Source of the DNA: Stachybotrys elegans
Lineage: Eukaryota; Ascomycota; Sordariomycetes; Hypocreales; Stachybotryaceae
DNA length: 64,000 bases
Assembly (NCBI GenBank): GCA_020746835.1
Contig: JAGPNK010000003.1
Location: 1,736,001-1,800,000 of the forward strand
Direction of reading: 5' to 3'
Shown: positions 44,624-56,030 of the stretch, one piece after another
How positions within the stretch are numbered: the first letter of the stretch is position 1
Layout: every line of letters begins with the position of its first letter
Translations under genes and position numbers: made by a program
The notes under the pieces: generated by a model
Databases searched by the model: none
What the model saw: the letters and a program-made list of their open reading frames with translations, nothing else
What the model was told of the DNA's origin: nothing

Positions 44624-46423
44624 ATGTCTGACCCGGCTGCTGACAAGCCCGCCGCGCCGGTCGTCGCCGAGTCCAAGCCCGGGCCCTCGCACGATGCCGA
44701 TTCGGCTGCCCAGGCTGTCTCCGACTTGACATTGCCCGGTGTTGAGCGCGTCCGCGCCCTGTCCCAGGCCATCACCAAGACGGACCGCATCGTCATCTTC
44801 CTCGGCGTCTTCCTCATCGCCTACGTCTACGGTCTCGACGGCACCCTCCGCTACTCGTACCAGCCCACCGCCACGGATGACTTTGGCCAGCATTCCGTCT
44901 CCTCGACCGTCAACGTCCTGCGCGCTGTCATCGCCGCCGCCGCCCAGCCCACCTCGGCCAAGATTGCCGACGTCTTCGGCCGTGTCGAGCTCCTCTGCCT
45001 CTCCGTCTTCTTCTATGTCCTCGGCACAATCATCGAAGCCGTCGCCACCAATGTCGCTACCTTTGCTGGCGGAAGCGTCGTCTACCAGATTGGCTACACC
45101 ATGGTCATTCTTCTCGTCGAGGTCATCATCGCTGATATCACCTCGACCCGCGCCCGTCTCTTCTTCAGCTACATCCCCGCCTTGCCCTTTATCATCAACA
45201 CCTGGGTCAGCGGTGACATTGCCGCCGCTGTCCTCGCCAACACCACCTGGCATTGGGGCATTGGAATGTTCTGCATCATCTACACCGTTTGCGCCATGCC
45301 CCTCATCCTCAGCCTGTGGTTCGTCGGTCGCCGCGCCAAGAAGCAGGGCCTGTTGACAGACTACCGCTCCTCCTTCCAGATCCTTGGCTTTAATAAGTTT
45401 GCTGTCCATCTCTTCTGGCTCCTCGATGTCCCCGGCCTCATTCTCGTCATTGCCGTCTTTGCCTTACTACTGGTGCCTCTCACCCTCGCTGGCGGCTTCG
45501 AAGCTTCATGGAGCGCCCCCCACGTTGTCGCGCCTCTTGTCATCGGCTTCGTCTGCATTCCCATCTTCATTCTCTGGGAGCTTCGGGCCCCTCACCCCCT
45601 CGTTCCATTCCGTTTGATGAAGGATCGCTCCGTCTGGGCTCCCATGGGCATTGCTCTCTTCCTCAACTTCTCCTGGTACATGCAAGCCGACTTCCTCTAT
45701 ACCGTCCTAATTGTCGCATTCGACTTCAGCATTACTCTTGCCACCCGAACCACCTCGCTCTACTCCTTTGTGAGCGTCATTGTTGGTCCTCTGATCGGTC
45801 TGGTCGCCTACAAGATCCGCCGGCTCAAAATCTTCATTGTCGCTGGTACCGCCCTGTTTATGCTGGCTCTCGGCTTGATGATCCATTACCGTGGCGGTAC
45901 CGGCCAAGACAACCGCATCGGTCTCATTGCTGCTCAGGTTCTCCTCGGTGTAGGTGGTGGCCTCTTCCCTTACACCGCGCAGGCCTCGCTTCAGGTTCAC
46001 CTCAAGCACGAGCACCTGGCTGTCATGACGGGTCTTTACCTTGCCACCTACAACGTCGGCTCCGCGCTTGGCAATGCCGTATCGGGAGCCCTTTGGACCC
46101 AGGTCCTGCCCGCTAGACTGGAGACTTCTCTACGAGACATCAACTCTACCCTGGCTGCACAGGTCTACGCTTCGCCCTTGACTGCAATTGTCGATTATCC
46201 CGTCGGAACCCCCGAGCGCGACGCCGTAATCGACGCCTACAGGGAGATCCAGCGCCTGCTGACCATTACGGGTATCTGTCTCTCCGTGTTCCTCGTCGTA
46301 TTTGGCTTCCTCACGCGCAACCCCAAGCTCACCGATGCCCAGACTTTGGCTAATGAGTCTGAGTCGGACGCTGAGCGGGAGCAGCCTCCGACAGAGCCCC
46401 AGACCACTGAAAAGCTTGCTTAG
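44624..46423 (+). CDS. Siderophore-iron transporter (MFS, MirB/Sit1-type)
   Basis: An intronless, 599-residue MFS permease with about 14 membrane segments, the size and topology of the SIT/ARN family that imports ferric siderophores by proton symport. Conserved markers are KTDRIVIFLGVFLIAYVYGL, DGTLRYSYQPTATDDFGQHS, RAVIAAAAQPTSAKIADVFG and RVELLCLSVFFYVLGTIIEA, then VSGDIAAAVL and WRWGIGM-like WHWGIGMF. In the C-half come VPFRLMKDRSVWAP, LGVGGGLFPYTAQAS and ATYNVGSALGNAVSGALWTQ. The hydrophilic N- and C-terminal tails are cytosolic. Strong C-ending codon bias suggests good expression. The siderophore is not predictable. An SreA-type GATA motif lies upstream. Start 44624 is the only Met before the first helix. 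Confidence 0.94.
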   Translation: MSDPAADKPAAPVVAESKPGPSHDADSAAQAVSDLTLPGVERVRALSQAITKTDRIVIFLGVFLIAYVYGLDGTLRYSYQPTATDDFGQHSVSSTVNVLRAVIAAAAQPTSAKIADVFGRVELLCLSVFFYVLGTIIEAVATNVATFAGGSVVYQIGYTMVILLVEVIIADITSTRARLFFSYIPALPFIINTWVSGDIAAAVLANTTWHWGIGMFCIIYTVCAMPLILSLWFVGRRAKKQGLLTDYRSSFQILGFNKFAVHLFWLLDVPGLILVIAVFALLLVPLTLAGGFEASWSAPHVVAPLVIGFVCIPIFILWELRAPHPLVPFRLMKDRSVWAPMGIALFLNFSWYMQADFLYTVLIVAFDFSITLATRTTSLYSFVSVIVGPLIGLVAYKIRRLKIFIVAGTALFMLALGLMIHYRGGTGQDNRIGLIAAQVLLGVGGGLFPYTAQASLQVHLKHEHLAVMTGLYLATYNVGSALGNAVSGALWTQVLPARLETSLRDINSTLAAQVYASPLTAIVDYPVGTPERDAVIDAYREIQRLLTITGICLSVFLVVFGFLTRNPKLTDAQTLANESESDAEREQPPTEPQTTEKLA

Positions 46424-47086
46424 ATCTATGGAAATAAGATAATAATGATGGTATATATCCTTTGTGGCTGCTAGCATTTTTAACCACTGCCTCTTCCACG
46501 TACCGCCTACTTCCTCTGGTCATCATACTTTTGGTGGCATTTCTCTAATACAACATAAATTATTCTACCGTTTGACGCTCCGTCTTGTCGCTGTCACTCG
46601 ACCACCTTCCTAACGGTGACGTTTTGGTCACAATCTCATCCACAAATGCCCAATCTTAGCCACCCGTCTGGGCGGCATCATTCATGGCGTCTCGTGGCGC
46701 AGGCATCATACAGGCAGAATCCTGTAATGGCACACACACTCATCAGCGTATGACGTTGTACCCTGGCCGAATCCGGTTTTTGCTCAGTGGGTCATCCACA
46801 CAACGCATGAAACATGGCCACAGCCAAGCAGCCACACCTATTCAGGCAGCCGTGGTTGGCATACTGTAGATTGTGACATTGATGACTGAAGACGCTGGGA
46901 ATGACGTGTGGATCAGCAAGAGGTGTGGCTCAACAGCCATATATAACAAGCATGCCTGCAGACCACCCTCGATGTCGGATATCAAAGCAAAGAAACCACT
47001 GTATCATAACACTGCAGTTATCAAACGAGATCTGATTTTTGTTTGTTTTTTGAAACTTCCCAAACACTTCTTTCAAACTATTCGCC
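46424..47086. other. Intergenic region and promoter of the small hydrophilic protein gene
   Basis: 663 bp in which I see no gene, RNA or repeat; it holds the transporter 3' flank and the next gene's promoter. Confidence 0.45.
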
Positions 47087-47598
47087 ATGTCCACCGCCGA
47101 ATGGGCTCAGAAGACTTACAACGACCAGTATGAGAAGTGGGTGCCATGGATTGAAGACATGTACCTCCGATGGTTCACCAAGGACAACAAGGCTAGCTAT
47201 GTCGCAAAAGGTGTTTCTATTCCCTCCCCTCCAACTCACCCTTACTGACTATGATAGACAACCTCGCAAAGACTAAAGTCACCGGCGTCGAGCAGGTCGA
47301 CACGCTCCAGGACGGCGTCAACAACCTCGTGACCGGCCAGGTCGGCCAGGGCGGTATCCTCGAGCCCGTCGGCAACCTGGCCTCCAAGGAGGGCCTCAAC
47401 CGCACCGAACGACAAGGCAGGGACCAGAACGGAGACTACGCTCCCAGCAGCATCCCCGGCGCTGGTGTCGCCAACACGGCTGCCACGAGCGTCGCCGACG
47501 GCGGCAAGGCGGCTGCCGGTATGACGACCGATGGGATCAAGAATGCCGGCGGCTTTGTCGGTGGCATGTTTGGCGGAGGCCAGGAGAAGAAGCAGTAG
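47087..47598 (+). CDS. Small hydrophilic Gly-rich protein of unknown function
   Basis: Predicted 154-aa protein. Exons are 47087-47210 and 47258-47598; the 47-nt intron (GTGTTT...GATAG) joins VAK|DNLAKTKVTG in frame. The N-terminus is Trp/Tyr-rich (WAQKTYNDQYEKWVPWIEDM). The rest is polar and Gly/Asn-rich without Cys: VDTLQDGVNNLVTGQVGQGG, ILEPVGNLASKEGLNRTERQ, and a repetitive Ala/Gly tail ending in GGFVGGMFGGGQEKKQ. The composition resembles LEA- or stress-type hydrophilins, but that is inference from composition. No signal peptide or membrane segment. I recognise it only as a conserved-looking fungal hypothetical type. Confidence 0.75.
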
Positions 47599-47766
47599 AG
47601 GAGCTAGCTGTCCGTTTTGCTCTTTTTCTTTACGACTTATGAATATGCGAGGAACTGCCAAGGTTGTCAGCTACTTGACTGCTACAAGGGGGAGAAGAGA
47701 GTTTGATAACTGCTTTTATTTCGATTCATGAATTACTAGTTTAATAGATGTAATCCCTCCTGTATC

Positions 47767-48774
47767 CTACGCGGTCCCTTCAACCTCCATGGCATGAAGT
47801 ATCTGGGCAAAGGAATCCTTGAGCGTCTCCTCGACAGGCCGGTACTGAAGCCCAAGGACTCTCGTGGCCTTGCTCCCGTCGACATTATACGCCGGCTCCT
47901 TGTATCCAGGCTGACCCTCGGGAATACGATCCTTCACCTGTGGAAACGCCGCGCGGGCCACATCTGCCGCCATCTGGAACCTGAACTCCTGCCCGACCAG
48001 GAACCGCTCGCCCGCTGCCTCGGGCTTCTCCAGCGCCAGGACGTGCGCCGAGGCCACCTCCCGGCTGTCGGCGCAGCCGCCAAAGTCGAACGGCGGGACG
48101 TCGCTGGCGCCGATCATGCTGTGCAACTGGCCGAGCGACTCGCTGAGGTGCTTGGTGCTGGTGATTTCGTGGGCATAAGGGCCGAACACCCAGGGGGGGC
48201 AGATGGTGGCGAGGGTAAACTTGGGCTTGTTGTCGCGCACATAATCCCACATGGCGCGCTCGGCGAGGGCCTTGGAGGCACAGTATGCCACGACGCCCGG
48301 CGCCGTCGAGGCCTCCTCCCACGTCATGGGGTTCCAGTCCTTCTCGTCGTACTGGTAGCCTACGCGCTGGGCCTTCAGGACGTCGTTGATGGAGGCGAAG
48401 GAGGAAGTGGCCACGACGCGCGTGACCTGGTGGCCCCATTCGTGGGCGGCTTGGAGGATGGCGAGGGAGGCGTTGACGGCGGGCTCGAGGAGGTCCTTGA
48501 CGTTGTCGTCCGGGTGGAGGACAAAGGGCGAGGCGGTGTGGATGACGCCCGTGACGCCGTCGAAGGCGTCCTTGTAGGCCTCGGCCTTGGTGATGTCCGG
48601 GACTATGGCCTTGGAGAAGCGCGAGGCCATGCCGGGGAAGTTGGAGATGGCCTTGTCGGCGGACTGCTCGGATCGGGCGACGAGGCGGACGTCATAGCCA
48701 TGCTTGAGCAGCTCATTGAGGATTTGGCCGCCCACGTAGCCGCTTGCACCGGTGATGAGGATTGTTCCAGCCAT
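47767..48774 (-). CDS. NAD(P)-dependent reductase, extended SDR (Gre2 / dihydroflavonol-reductase-like)
   Basis: A single-exon, 335-residue cytosolic oxidoreductase. The N-terminal cofactor motif is ILITGASGYVGGQIL. DITKAEAYKDAF and GVIHTASPFVLHPDD follow, with the catalytic VVATSSFASIND Ser and YCASKALAERAMW Tyr-x-x-x-Lys. TICPPWVFGPYAHE marks the substrate side. Relatives reduce aldehydes and ketones, such as methylglyoxal in yeast Gre2, or act in secondary metabolism. It is convergent with the small hydrophilic gene and divergent from the Zn2Cys6 regulator at 49870, so co-regulation is possible. Start 48774 gives the typical MxxTILITGASG beginning. Confidence 0.93.
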   Translation of the reverse strand: MAGTILITGASGYVGGQILNELLKHGYDVRLVARSEQSADKAISNFPGMASRFSKAIVPDITKAEAYKDAFDGVTGVIHTASPFVLHPDDNVKDLLEPAVNASLAILQAAHEWGHQVTRVVATSSFASINDVLKAQRVGYQYDEKDWNPMTWEEASTAPGVVAYCASKALAERAMWDYVRDNKPKFTLATICPPWVFGPYAHEITSTKHLSESLGQLHSMIGASDVPPFDFGGCADSREVASAHVLALEKPEAAGERFLVGQEFRFQMAADVARAAFPQVKDRIPEGQPGYKEPAYNVDGSKATRVLGLQYRPVEETLKDSFAQILHAMEVEGTA

Positions 48775-49869
48775 GGTGAGGAGTCAGGAGTTGTTATCTT
48801 CGCCGTTAGAAATCTTTGGAGGCTTTGAGGATAGCTGCTTCATGCTCGAGGGATGAAGACAGCTATATAAGATTAGGCGCAGCCGGGTCATGTCATCACA
48901 CTCAGCGGCTCTCGCTTGGAGTAAGTCGACGTGTTCCGCGAGCCTCAACGGTCCATTTCTGCAGATGACGGTGCATGATCCGAGTTATGTTGTATTGGAG
49001 CTGCAAAGCTGATGCAGTCAGCACGAAGCCTTGGATACGATAGGCCAATCCCGAGCGCTAGTATGCCAGCTCCCGGAGACGTTACCAGAAACAGGCAGCC
49101 GCAAGAAGCTCAGCTTTGCTAGTGATGGCGCAATGATAAAGTATATTGTCCCGCTTAAGCCGTAATCACACCCCGGCGATAGGCGATAGGCTGTATGGCG
49201 GAGATAGATGTAGGATGCTGGTGGTTCCTATATTTCGGACATAGCAAGCATCGGGGATAGAATGCAAGGCCATGGCAATTCGAGGCAATCATACCATTTT
49301 CGGGTATATTTTGCAGAGCTTGGGGCGGAGACGAGATACGGCAATTGGTGGAGAGAAGATATATCTGGGAGGTTAGCCTCTTCGAGATGGCTGGTTGCAT
49401 TTCTGGTTGACGTACCGGGTTTATGATAGGATATATGCCCAATGACGTGTATGCTGCGTGTTCGCTTGCCAAGGAATATTCACGTACAATATATCTAGTC
49501 TAATGCCAGTCGGGAGATATCTTTCAACTGCCGAGATGAAGAAGTGCTGCAGAAAAAGGTTTGTTTCCTCCAACGGCAAAGACGTCTCTTCACCTCGTTC
49601 ACGGCGCTGCACGATGTATGGATGAAACTTCTAGATAGCCCTGGTTTAGTCGATTGCTGGCGTAAGAGCGATCTAATCGCCGAAGGATCAAGCGACATTC
49701 CTCAGGCACCAGCGACAGGGCGCACTGGAAACGGCGCTGGGCGGGGAGGGAGGCGGGGTATTTGATGTTCCGATGACTCGTCTTACTGCCTCCGTATCGA
49801 TGCCTGTAGGCTGCAGCATCGATCGACGACATCCTCCAGCCTCATGCGCGACTTACCAGCCCGCCTCTG
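48775..49869. promoter_or_regulatory. Divergent promoter region, reductase / Zn2Cys6 factor
   Basis: 1.1 kb without a supported gene. A TATATAA sequence lies at 48864-48870, about 90 bp upstream of the reductase start. No repeats are seen. Confidence 0.5.
48864..48870 (-). promoter_or_regulatory. TATA box of the SDR reductase gene
   Basis: TTATATA on the minus strand is positioned about 90 bp before the start codon, a usual spacing for fungal TATA-containing regulated genes. Confidence 0.5.
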
Positions 49870-52072
49870 ATGGAGGAGTTTCTCGGACTACCCGACCTCG
49901 GCGCGCTGCCCGACTCACCTGAGCACAAGGACCACCAGGCGCCCTCGTTCCAGCACAAGTCCGCCAGGGTCCTCGCCTGCATACAGTGCCAGCAGCGAAA
50001 GATCAAGTGCGACCGCAAGTTCCCCTGCGCAAACTGCGCCAAGTATGGCGTCCAGTGCGTCCCCGCCGTCCAGGCCCGCCGGAGGAGGCGTCGCTTCCCC
50101 GAGCGAGACCTCCTGGACCGCCTGCGCAAGTACGAGGACCTCCTGAGGCAGAACAACATCAAGTTTGACCCCATGCACGGCGACTCCAATGTCGACGACA
50201 AGGACTCCCCCCATCACGATGACGATGACCATGGCACCCGGTCATCTGAGGACCCCGAGGTGTTTGAGGTCAGAAGCCTCTGGGACGCATTGGCCCAAGA
50301 TGTAAGAAGCCGCCCTATCTGTTCATCAGAACATTGAACTAACCTCCCTTCCCCTTCAAGTACGCATCGGAATCCCCACGGGCTGACAGTAAGACCGCCT
50401 CTACGCTGGAAGCCGACGTCAAGCAAGCGTGGGAGCAGTCCGTCAACGAAAGCTTCCTGTTTGGCTTCCGAGACACGGCAGTCGACCTGTCCACCTTCCA
50501 CCCTGACGCGGTGCAGATATTCCGCCTCTGGCAGATTTATCTGGACAACGTAGACCCCATGCTCAAAGTCACGCACACGCCCACGCTGCAGAGCTCCATT
50601 ATCGAGGCTGCTACCAATGTTTCCAGCATCGGCCAGGCCCTGGAGGCGCTCATGTTTGGAATCTACTGCATCGCAATCGTAAGCTTGACCGAGGATGAAT
50701 GCCTGTCCATGTTTGGCCAGATTAAGGACCAGCTCGTGGTCAAGTACCAGTTTGGCTGTCGGCAGGCCTTGATGAATGCGAGGTTTCTGAGGACGACGGA
50801 CCGAGATTGTCTTACAGCACTATATCTGTACATGGTGAGTTGATTCTTCTTCTTCTTCTTCTTCTTCTTCTTTCCCTTGATTAATGTATCGGAATTTCTG
50901 CTAACCAGCGTCAGCTGTCTCAACCTCCTCTGTCAGACGCTCGACCCATGTTTGTCATTTTCGGCATCGCCATTCGCATCGCCCAAGCCATGGGCATCAA
51001 TAGCGAAAAGGCCCTGGCAAAGGAGACGCCGTTCGAGGCTGAGATGCGCAGGAGGCTCTGGTGGTCGCTCATGCTAACCGACGCCCGCCGGACCGAGATG
51101 GCGGACAGCAGAGACTCGACACTGGCTCCAACCTGGACTTGCAAGGTGCCCCTCAACATTAACGACTCTGCTCTGCGGAAGGACATGAAGGAGCCGCCGG
51201 AGAGTGAGATGAACCCGACGGATACACTCTTCGTCTATGCGCGAAGCGCCCTGGCTGATATTGCCCGCAACAAGGCGTTTCATCTGGATTTCACGAATCC
51301 GGCACTGAAGGCGGTCGCCAGGCCACTGCCCCCAGATGCCCTGGAGGCTCTGGGGACCAAGATTGAGCGAGACATACTTGGTTCCTGTGACCTGGAAAAC
51401 CCCGTCAACCACATGAGTCTCTGGTCAACGCGGGCCTACCTCGCCCGATGCCGCATCATGCAGCTGTACATCACATTGGCGGGATCCAATGTTGTTGCGA
51501 CTGAGGCCCAGCTCGACAAGGGAATGGAGCTGGCCATAACCATGCTGGAGTGTGATTTTAAGCTTCACGAATCGCCTCGCACTACGCGCTTCGCCTGGTA
51601 TATGCGATCGTACTTTCCGTTCCCCGCCTTCATGCACCTCCTTGAAGGCATCAAGAAGCGGCCTCACAGCCAACACTGCGAGAAGGCCTGGAATATCATG
51701 GGGAAATGTTTGGCACACCGCTACCCCTCAGCCCCGGTCACAAATAAACCGCTCATCAGAGTGTTTAACAAGAATATCCTGGCTGCGTGGGACATATACT
51801 TTGCAGCCCAAGCTTCTCCCGAGTCCGTCCCTGTGCCACGTCTCATTTCGACAGTTAGAGAGCACGAGGCAGTGAATGCACTCCTCAGCCAGCCGGCGGG
51901 TCTGTATTCCTGGGACGCGGTCCTTGCCAACCAAGCCAATTTTGGTATGGGTGCGGCGCCGATGCCCGGCGAGGCTACGGGCATGGATTTCTTTGGGCAT
52001 AATCCATTCAACTTCGTCATGGATGACTTTGAGAAGGGCATGGCTGGTGTAGAGAGTGGTTGGAGGTGTTGA
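49870..52072 (+). CDS. Zn2Cys6 transcription factor (GAL4-type with fungal-trans domain)
   Basis: Predicted 687-aa nuclear regulator. Exons are 49870-50301, 50361-50834 and 50915-52072. The zinc cluster near residues 37-64 reads ACIQCQQRKIKC, then DRKFPCANCAKYGVQC, with all six Cys spaced x2-x6-x5-x2-x6. It is followed by a basic linker RRRRRRFPERDLLDRLRKYE and a short coiled segment. An acidic His/Asp stretch precedes the middle homology region: FRLWQIYLDNVDPMLKVTHT, ALEALMFGIYCIA and MRRRLWWSLMLTDAR. The C-terminus is mostly helical. The second intron holds a (CTT)8-like pyrimidine microsatellite at 50848-50872; an alternative acceptor six nt upstream would add two residues. Neighbouring metabolic genes (reductase, epoxide hydrolase, MDR) make it a candidate local regulator, unproven. 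Confidence 0.92.
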
Positions 52073-52297
52073 GGGCATGTTGAATGCCGCCTTGTTCTGT
52101 ATTTGTTGAGATAGATACTCTTCCCTCCTTAGATTTGATTTAGATACCCCTCTCCCTCACCGAATAATGGAGCAATAATTCTGCAAATCCCTGACAAAAT
52201 CCTCTATTCAAGTCTTACAACTGCTTGAAGACTGTGCCAAGGCTAAAAGGATGAAACTGCTTGGGCAGATTGCACATGTCAATCAAGCCAAGCACGC

Positions 52298-53743
52298 CTA
52301 AACCGTAGGCCAGGCCTTCTTCACGTACTCCTCGACATCGGCCAGCAGCTCTTCGGGTTTCTCCATTGCCTAGATGCCGTTAATCAATGGTTCATATATG
52401 GGAACTGGACTGAAGACGTACTGCAAAGTGACCACCACCGTCGTGCTTGTTGAACGAAACAATGTTGCAAGACTTCTTCGCCCAGCTCTCAGGGACGGGG
52501 ACGATTTCGTGATGGAACAGAGAGTACCCGCATGGCTTTGTGACGTAGGGAACGTTGAGTGCTTTGAGCTTCGTGATCTAAGTGAGGTTAGTTATCGGAA
52601 TGGACCTTGGCAGAATAGGGGCTGATGCTTACGACGCTGATTCTGGCCATCGGTGGATTGTCATTGCCGCCTCCCATCTGCCATTAAATGTTAGCTGTGG
52701 TCAGGCAATATCAGATAGAAACATTCAACTTACCCCACGGTTATGCCAAAAGCACCTCGACATGGTATCCGTCATCCAATACAGCGTAATCCCTTCAAGG
52801 ATCTTATCGAGAGGAGGATCCTCGTCGGTCCAGGCAAGAATTTTCTCTCCAATCCTACCAATAGTTAATGATTAGTGCGTTGAATATTTGGATAATATGA
52901 GACTTACCAGCTGAGAAGCGCCAACGGGCTCGAACTCAAGACAAAGCCGACGGTGGCAGGACGTGTGCCCTGCTCCAGTGCAAAGGCGTAATTGACGTCG
53001 ATAAAGTCAGTCGCTCTCTGCAACGCCCTCTTCTCCGAATCATCCAACTGGCTAACATCAACATCTTGCATAGGCGGGAAACCCATCATGTTCACGTGCA
53101 TACCCTTGCATGAGTCCGAGGTCATTGCGAGAAACCTGCTCACAAAACTGCCGAGATCGCCGCCTTGAGCGAGATAGCCGGAGCCAAAGCCCAAGCCACG
53201 CATCAGGTTGTCCATGGCTGAAGCGGCCAATTGGATGCTGTAGTCTGTGCCGAGAGGCGGACCGGATGAGTAGGCGTAGCCTGGAAGCGATGGAACAATG
53301 ACGTGGTATGGCAGATCTTGAGGGGAGTACTTGTTCTTGAGCATGTCGAGGATGTCAAGGAACTCACAGATGGAACCCGGCCAGCCGTGGAAGAAGGCAA
53401 TTGGGACCGCGTCAGGCTTTTCGGAGAAGAGAGCCAGAAATTGGATGTCGAGCAGGTTGCCTTGAGAGTCCTCGACGGCGGCTTCGAAGTTGGGGAACGA
53501 GTTGATGCGATCTTCCTGCTTTCGCCAGTCAAAATCGTGGAGCCATGCGTCCTTGGCCTTCTGCAGCCATTCTCGGGTTATACCGTAGTCTCTGCCGTTA
53601 TTGGTGTTCTCAAAGGTAGGAGGCGCAATGGGGGAGAGCTCCAGGAGTTTTCGAAAGTGCTGCAGCTTTTGTTCTTCCACGTGCGCCCTGAACGGCTTCA
53701 CGTCAAGAGTAGCTGTGCTCGGGATCCTCGCGTATTCAGACAT
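52298..53743 (-). CDS. Epoxide hydrolase, microsomal-type (alpha/beta hydrolase, EHN domain)
   Basis: Predicted 409-aa enzyme that opens epoxides to diols. Exons are 52908-53743, 52734-52854, 52633-52677, 52422-52577 and 52298-52369; the 45-nt middle exon joins in frame. The N-terminal EHN segment contains ITREWLQKAKDAWLHDFDWR. The oxyanion motif is FFHGWPGSICEFLD, the nucleophile Asp sits in AQGGDLGSFVSRFLA, and the catalytic His in KHDGGGHFA|AMEKPEELLAD. PSLPGYAYSSGPPLGTDYS is the usual family sequence between them. No signal peptide or membrane anchor is evident, unlike mammalian microsomal EPHX1. It is convergent with the Zn2Cys6 gene. A second member of the family lies at 58491. Confidence 0.92.
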
Positions 53744-54656
53744 GGTGGCAAATGAGATGAGGCAAGATGAGATATGATGAACATGACTTTTTGGATAATT
53801 CGCAGCGTGTTAAGTACTCGTCTTGCCAAGCCAGTCTTACTGGGTTGATGAGGTTGCTGACTGCAGATCCTGGTATAGGGAAGGATCTGGTTTTTGGTGG
53901 AAGCGTCTCGAATGGAGAAGAACCTACTGGAAGGAAATAGCAGGATGGAATGTATCAAAGCCAAATCGCACCAACAGACCAGTGGTGCGAAATAGCTGGT
54001 AGGCTAGAAGCGTATATCCGGACCCTCCAGGGCAGTAGGCATGTAGAGCAGCCAGCGATTGCAGATCAGCCTGTGCAAGAATGGATTGAAAATGGGAGTG
54101 GTATTATCGATATTTATTGACTACAGACAAAAAACGTGAAGCAATATATGTATTCAATGAGCTCGCGTCTGGGCTATGAGGGGCAGAAAATTAAGACTCT
54201 TTGTTCATTGTCATCCTGTCCATACCCCCTGAACCTTCGCCATCCTGGAATGTTAAATATCGGCTATGAACCATGGATAGACCGGATGGGCCGAGCCTTG
54301 GGCCGTCTATTTCCCCTCCTCAGCTGAGATACCCATGTCCCAATTTTCTGACATGCGTCTCTGATCGTCGTGGTTCCAGTAGATGCCCAGCCTGGGGTGC
54401 ATATGAGGGGTTGCCCGTCTCCTTACACTTGTAAGACGTCAATTGGGCTTCCCCGCATCGACGTGCCCAGCTCGTGGCTATAAGCCGAGGGCCTCGTCAT
54501 CTCCCGAGTTTATCAAAGCATTCCATTCAACTGCTAGTCTTAGTTTGAACCGGAAAGCTCCTAGTCACCCCCCTCCCACGCAACGCGAACCGTTTGTACG
54601 AAGCGGTTTACACGTGCTGCATATCAGATATCACCCTAACAGTCGGCCCATCCAAC
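53744..54656. promoter_or_regulatory. Divergent promoter region, epoxide hydrolase / MDR enzyme
   Basis: 913 bp with no supported gene. A CTATAAG sequence at about 54477-54483 could serve the plus-strand MDR gene. No repeats are visible. Confidence 0.45.
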
Positions 54657-55859
54657 ATGTCAGACACCGTCCAAGCCGTACGCTACCACGGACAACGTGA
54701 TATCCGTCTTGAATCCATCCCTGCTCCCAAAATCGCCCCCGGCAAGGTCATCATCTCGCCCAAGTTCTGCGGCATCTGCGGAACCGACCTGCACGAGTAT
54801 CTGGGCGGCGCCAACCTCATCCCCAAGCCCCAGCGCCCTCATCCCATCACGGGGGAGACGTACCCACTGACGCTGGGCCACGAGTTCTCGGGCATCGTCG
54901 AGGAGGTCGGCGAGGGCGTCACCAAGGTGAAGCCCGGCGACCGCGTGTGCGTGCAGCCCATCATCTACGACGGGGAGTGCCTGTCCTGCCAGCGAGGGCT
55001 CGTCAACTGCTGCGATCGCAATGGCTTCATCGGCCTGAGCGGCTGGGGTGGCGGCTTGTGCGAGAAGACGATGGCGCCCGAGTCCTGCGTCAAGCTGCTC
55101 CCAGACAACGTCCCGCTCGAGGTTGGCGCCCTGATCGAGCCGCTGGCCGTCGGGTGGCACGCCGTCGACATCTCGCCCTGGCGCGACAACGACTCCGTCC
55201 TCGTCCTTGGCGGCGGCCCCATCGGCCTCGCCGTCATACAGGTCCTCAAGGGCCGCGGCTGCAAGAACATCATCGTCAGCGAAGTCAGCGGCCGGCGACG
55301 TGAGTTTGCCCTCAACTTCGGCGCCCACCACGCAATCGACCCTGTGAGTGAAGATCTGGTCAAGCGCGTCAAGGACCTGACAAACGGCCTCGGCGCCGAC
55401 GTTGCGTTTGATGCCGCTGGTGTGCAAGTCGCTGTGGACACTGCCTTCCTGGCCCTCAAGGCGCGCGGCACATTGGTGAATATTGCGGTCTGGGAGAACA
55501 GAGCACAGCTGCATATGAATGAGATTGTCTTTCGAGAAAGGAGTTACATGGGAGTGTGAGTATCAGAAAGACCCTTGCATGGCTGGACAATGATACTGAG
55601 ATGAAAACAGCGCCACGTATAGCTTGGGGGATTTCGAGGCCGTGATAGATGCCATATCCAAGGGTAGGGCAATATCCCGATGGAGATATAGACTGCTAAT
55701 TCTCGTGCAATAGGCAATATGACACCGGCCGAGATGATTACCAAGAAGATCAAGCTCGATGAGGTCGAAAAGGAAGGCTTCAGCACCTTGATCCACGACA
55801 AAGAGAACCACGTCAAGATTCTGGTAGATATTGAGGCGAGCATTCGTGGGAGTTCCTAA
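54657..55859 (+). CDS. Zinc-dependent MDR dehydrogenase, (R,R)-butanediol-dehydrogenase-like
   Basis: Predicted 365-aa enzyme. Exons are 54657-55555, 55611-55663 and 55714-55859, with junctions [12 protein letters not shown] and [10 protein letters not shown]. Catalytic-zinc ligands are [12 protein letters not shown] (Cys) and [15 protein letters not shown] (His-Glu). The structural-zinc loop [20 protein letters not shown] is present. The nucleotide fold is [20 protein letters not shown], and an adjacent EV suggests NAD preference. Family members oxidise vicinal diols or reduce acetoin/diacetyl, so a diol made by a neighbouring epoxide hydrolase would be a chemically sensible substrate; this is inference. 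The stop codon abuts repeat copy D. ATG 54657 is chosen because upstream frame sequence is not conserved. Confidence 0.92.
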
Positions 55860-56030
55860 TTGTGTGCCCCATGGACACCAGCGACGTCAAAGAGGCCCCC
55901 TGGTGATAAAGACGGTATTAAATTAATGGATAACAGTTTGGTACAGTAATACACTTATTATGGCCGTGGTCTGGCGATGTCAGAATTTTCCCAGTCACAT
56001 ACCGCAATCGACCAAGAGCTTTCTTCACAA
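55860..56030 (+). repeat. Dispersed repeat, copy D
   Basis: It has GTGTGCCCCATGGACACCAG, CGACGTCAAAGAGGCCCCCT and GATAAAGACGGTATTAAATT, followed by GGCGATGTCAGAATTTTCC and CATACCGCAATCGACCAAG, which align with the distal half of copy A. It starts within a few bases of the MDR stop codon. Confidence 0.8.

Noticed and set aside
44552..45409. 285-residue antisense frame overlapping the siderophore transporter
   Set aside because: It is the mirror of a strongly biased plus-strand gene; Asp/Gly-rich composition is the usual shadow of C-ending codons.
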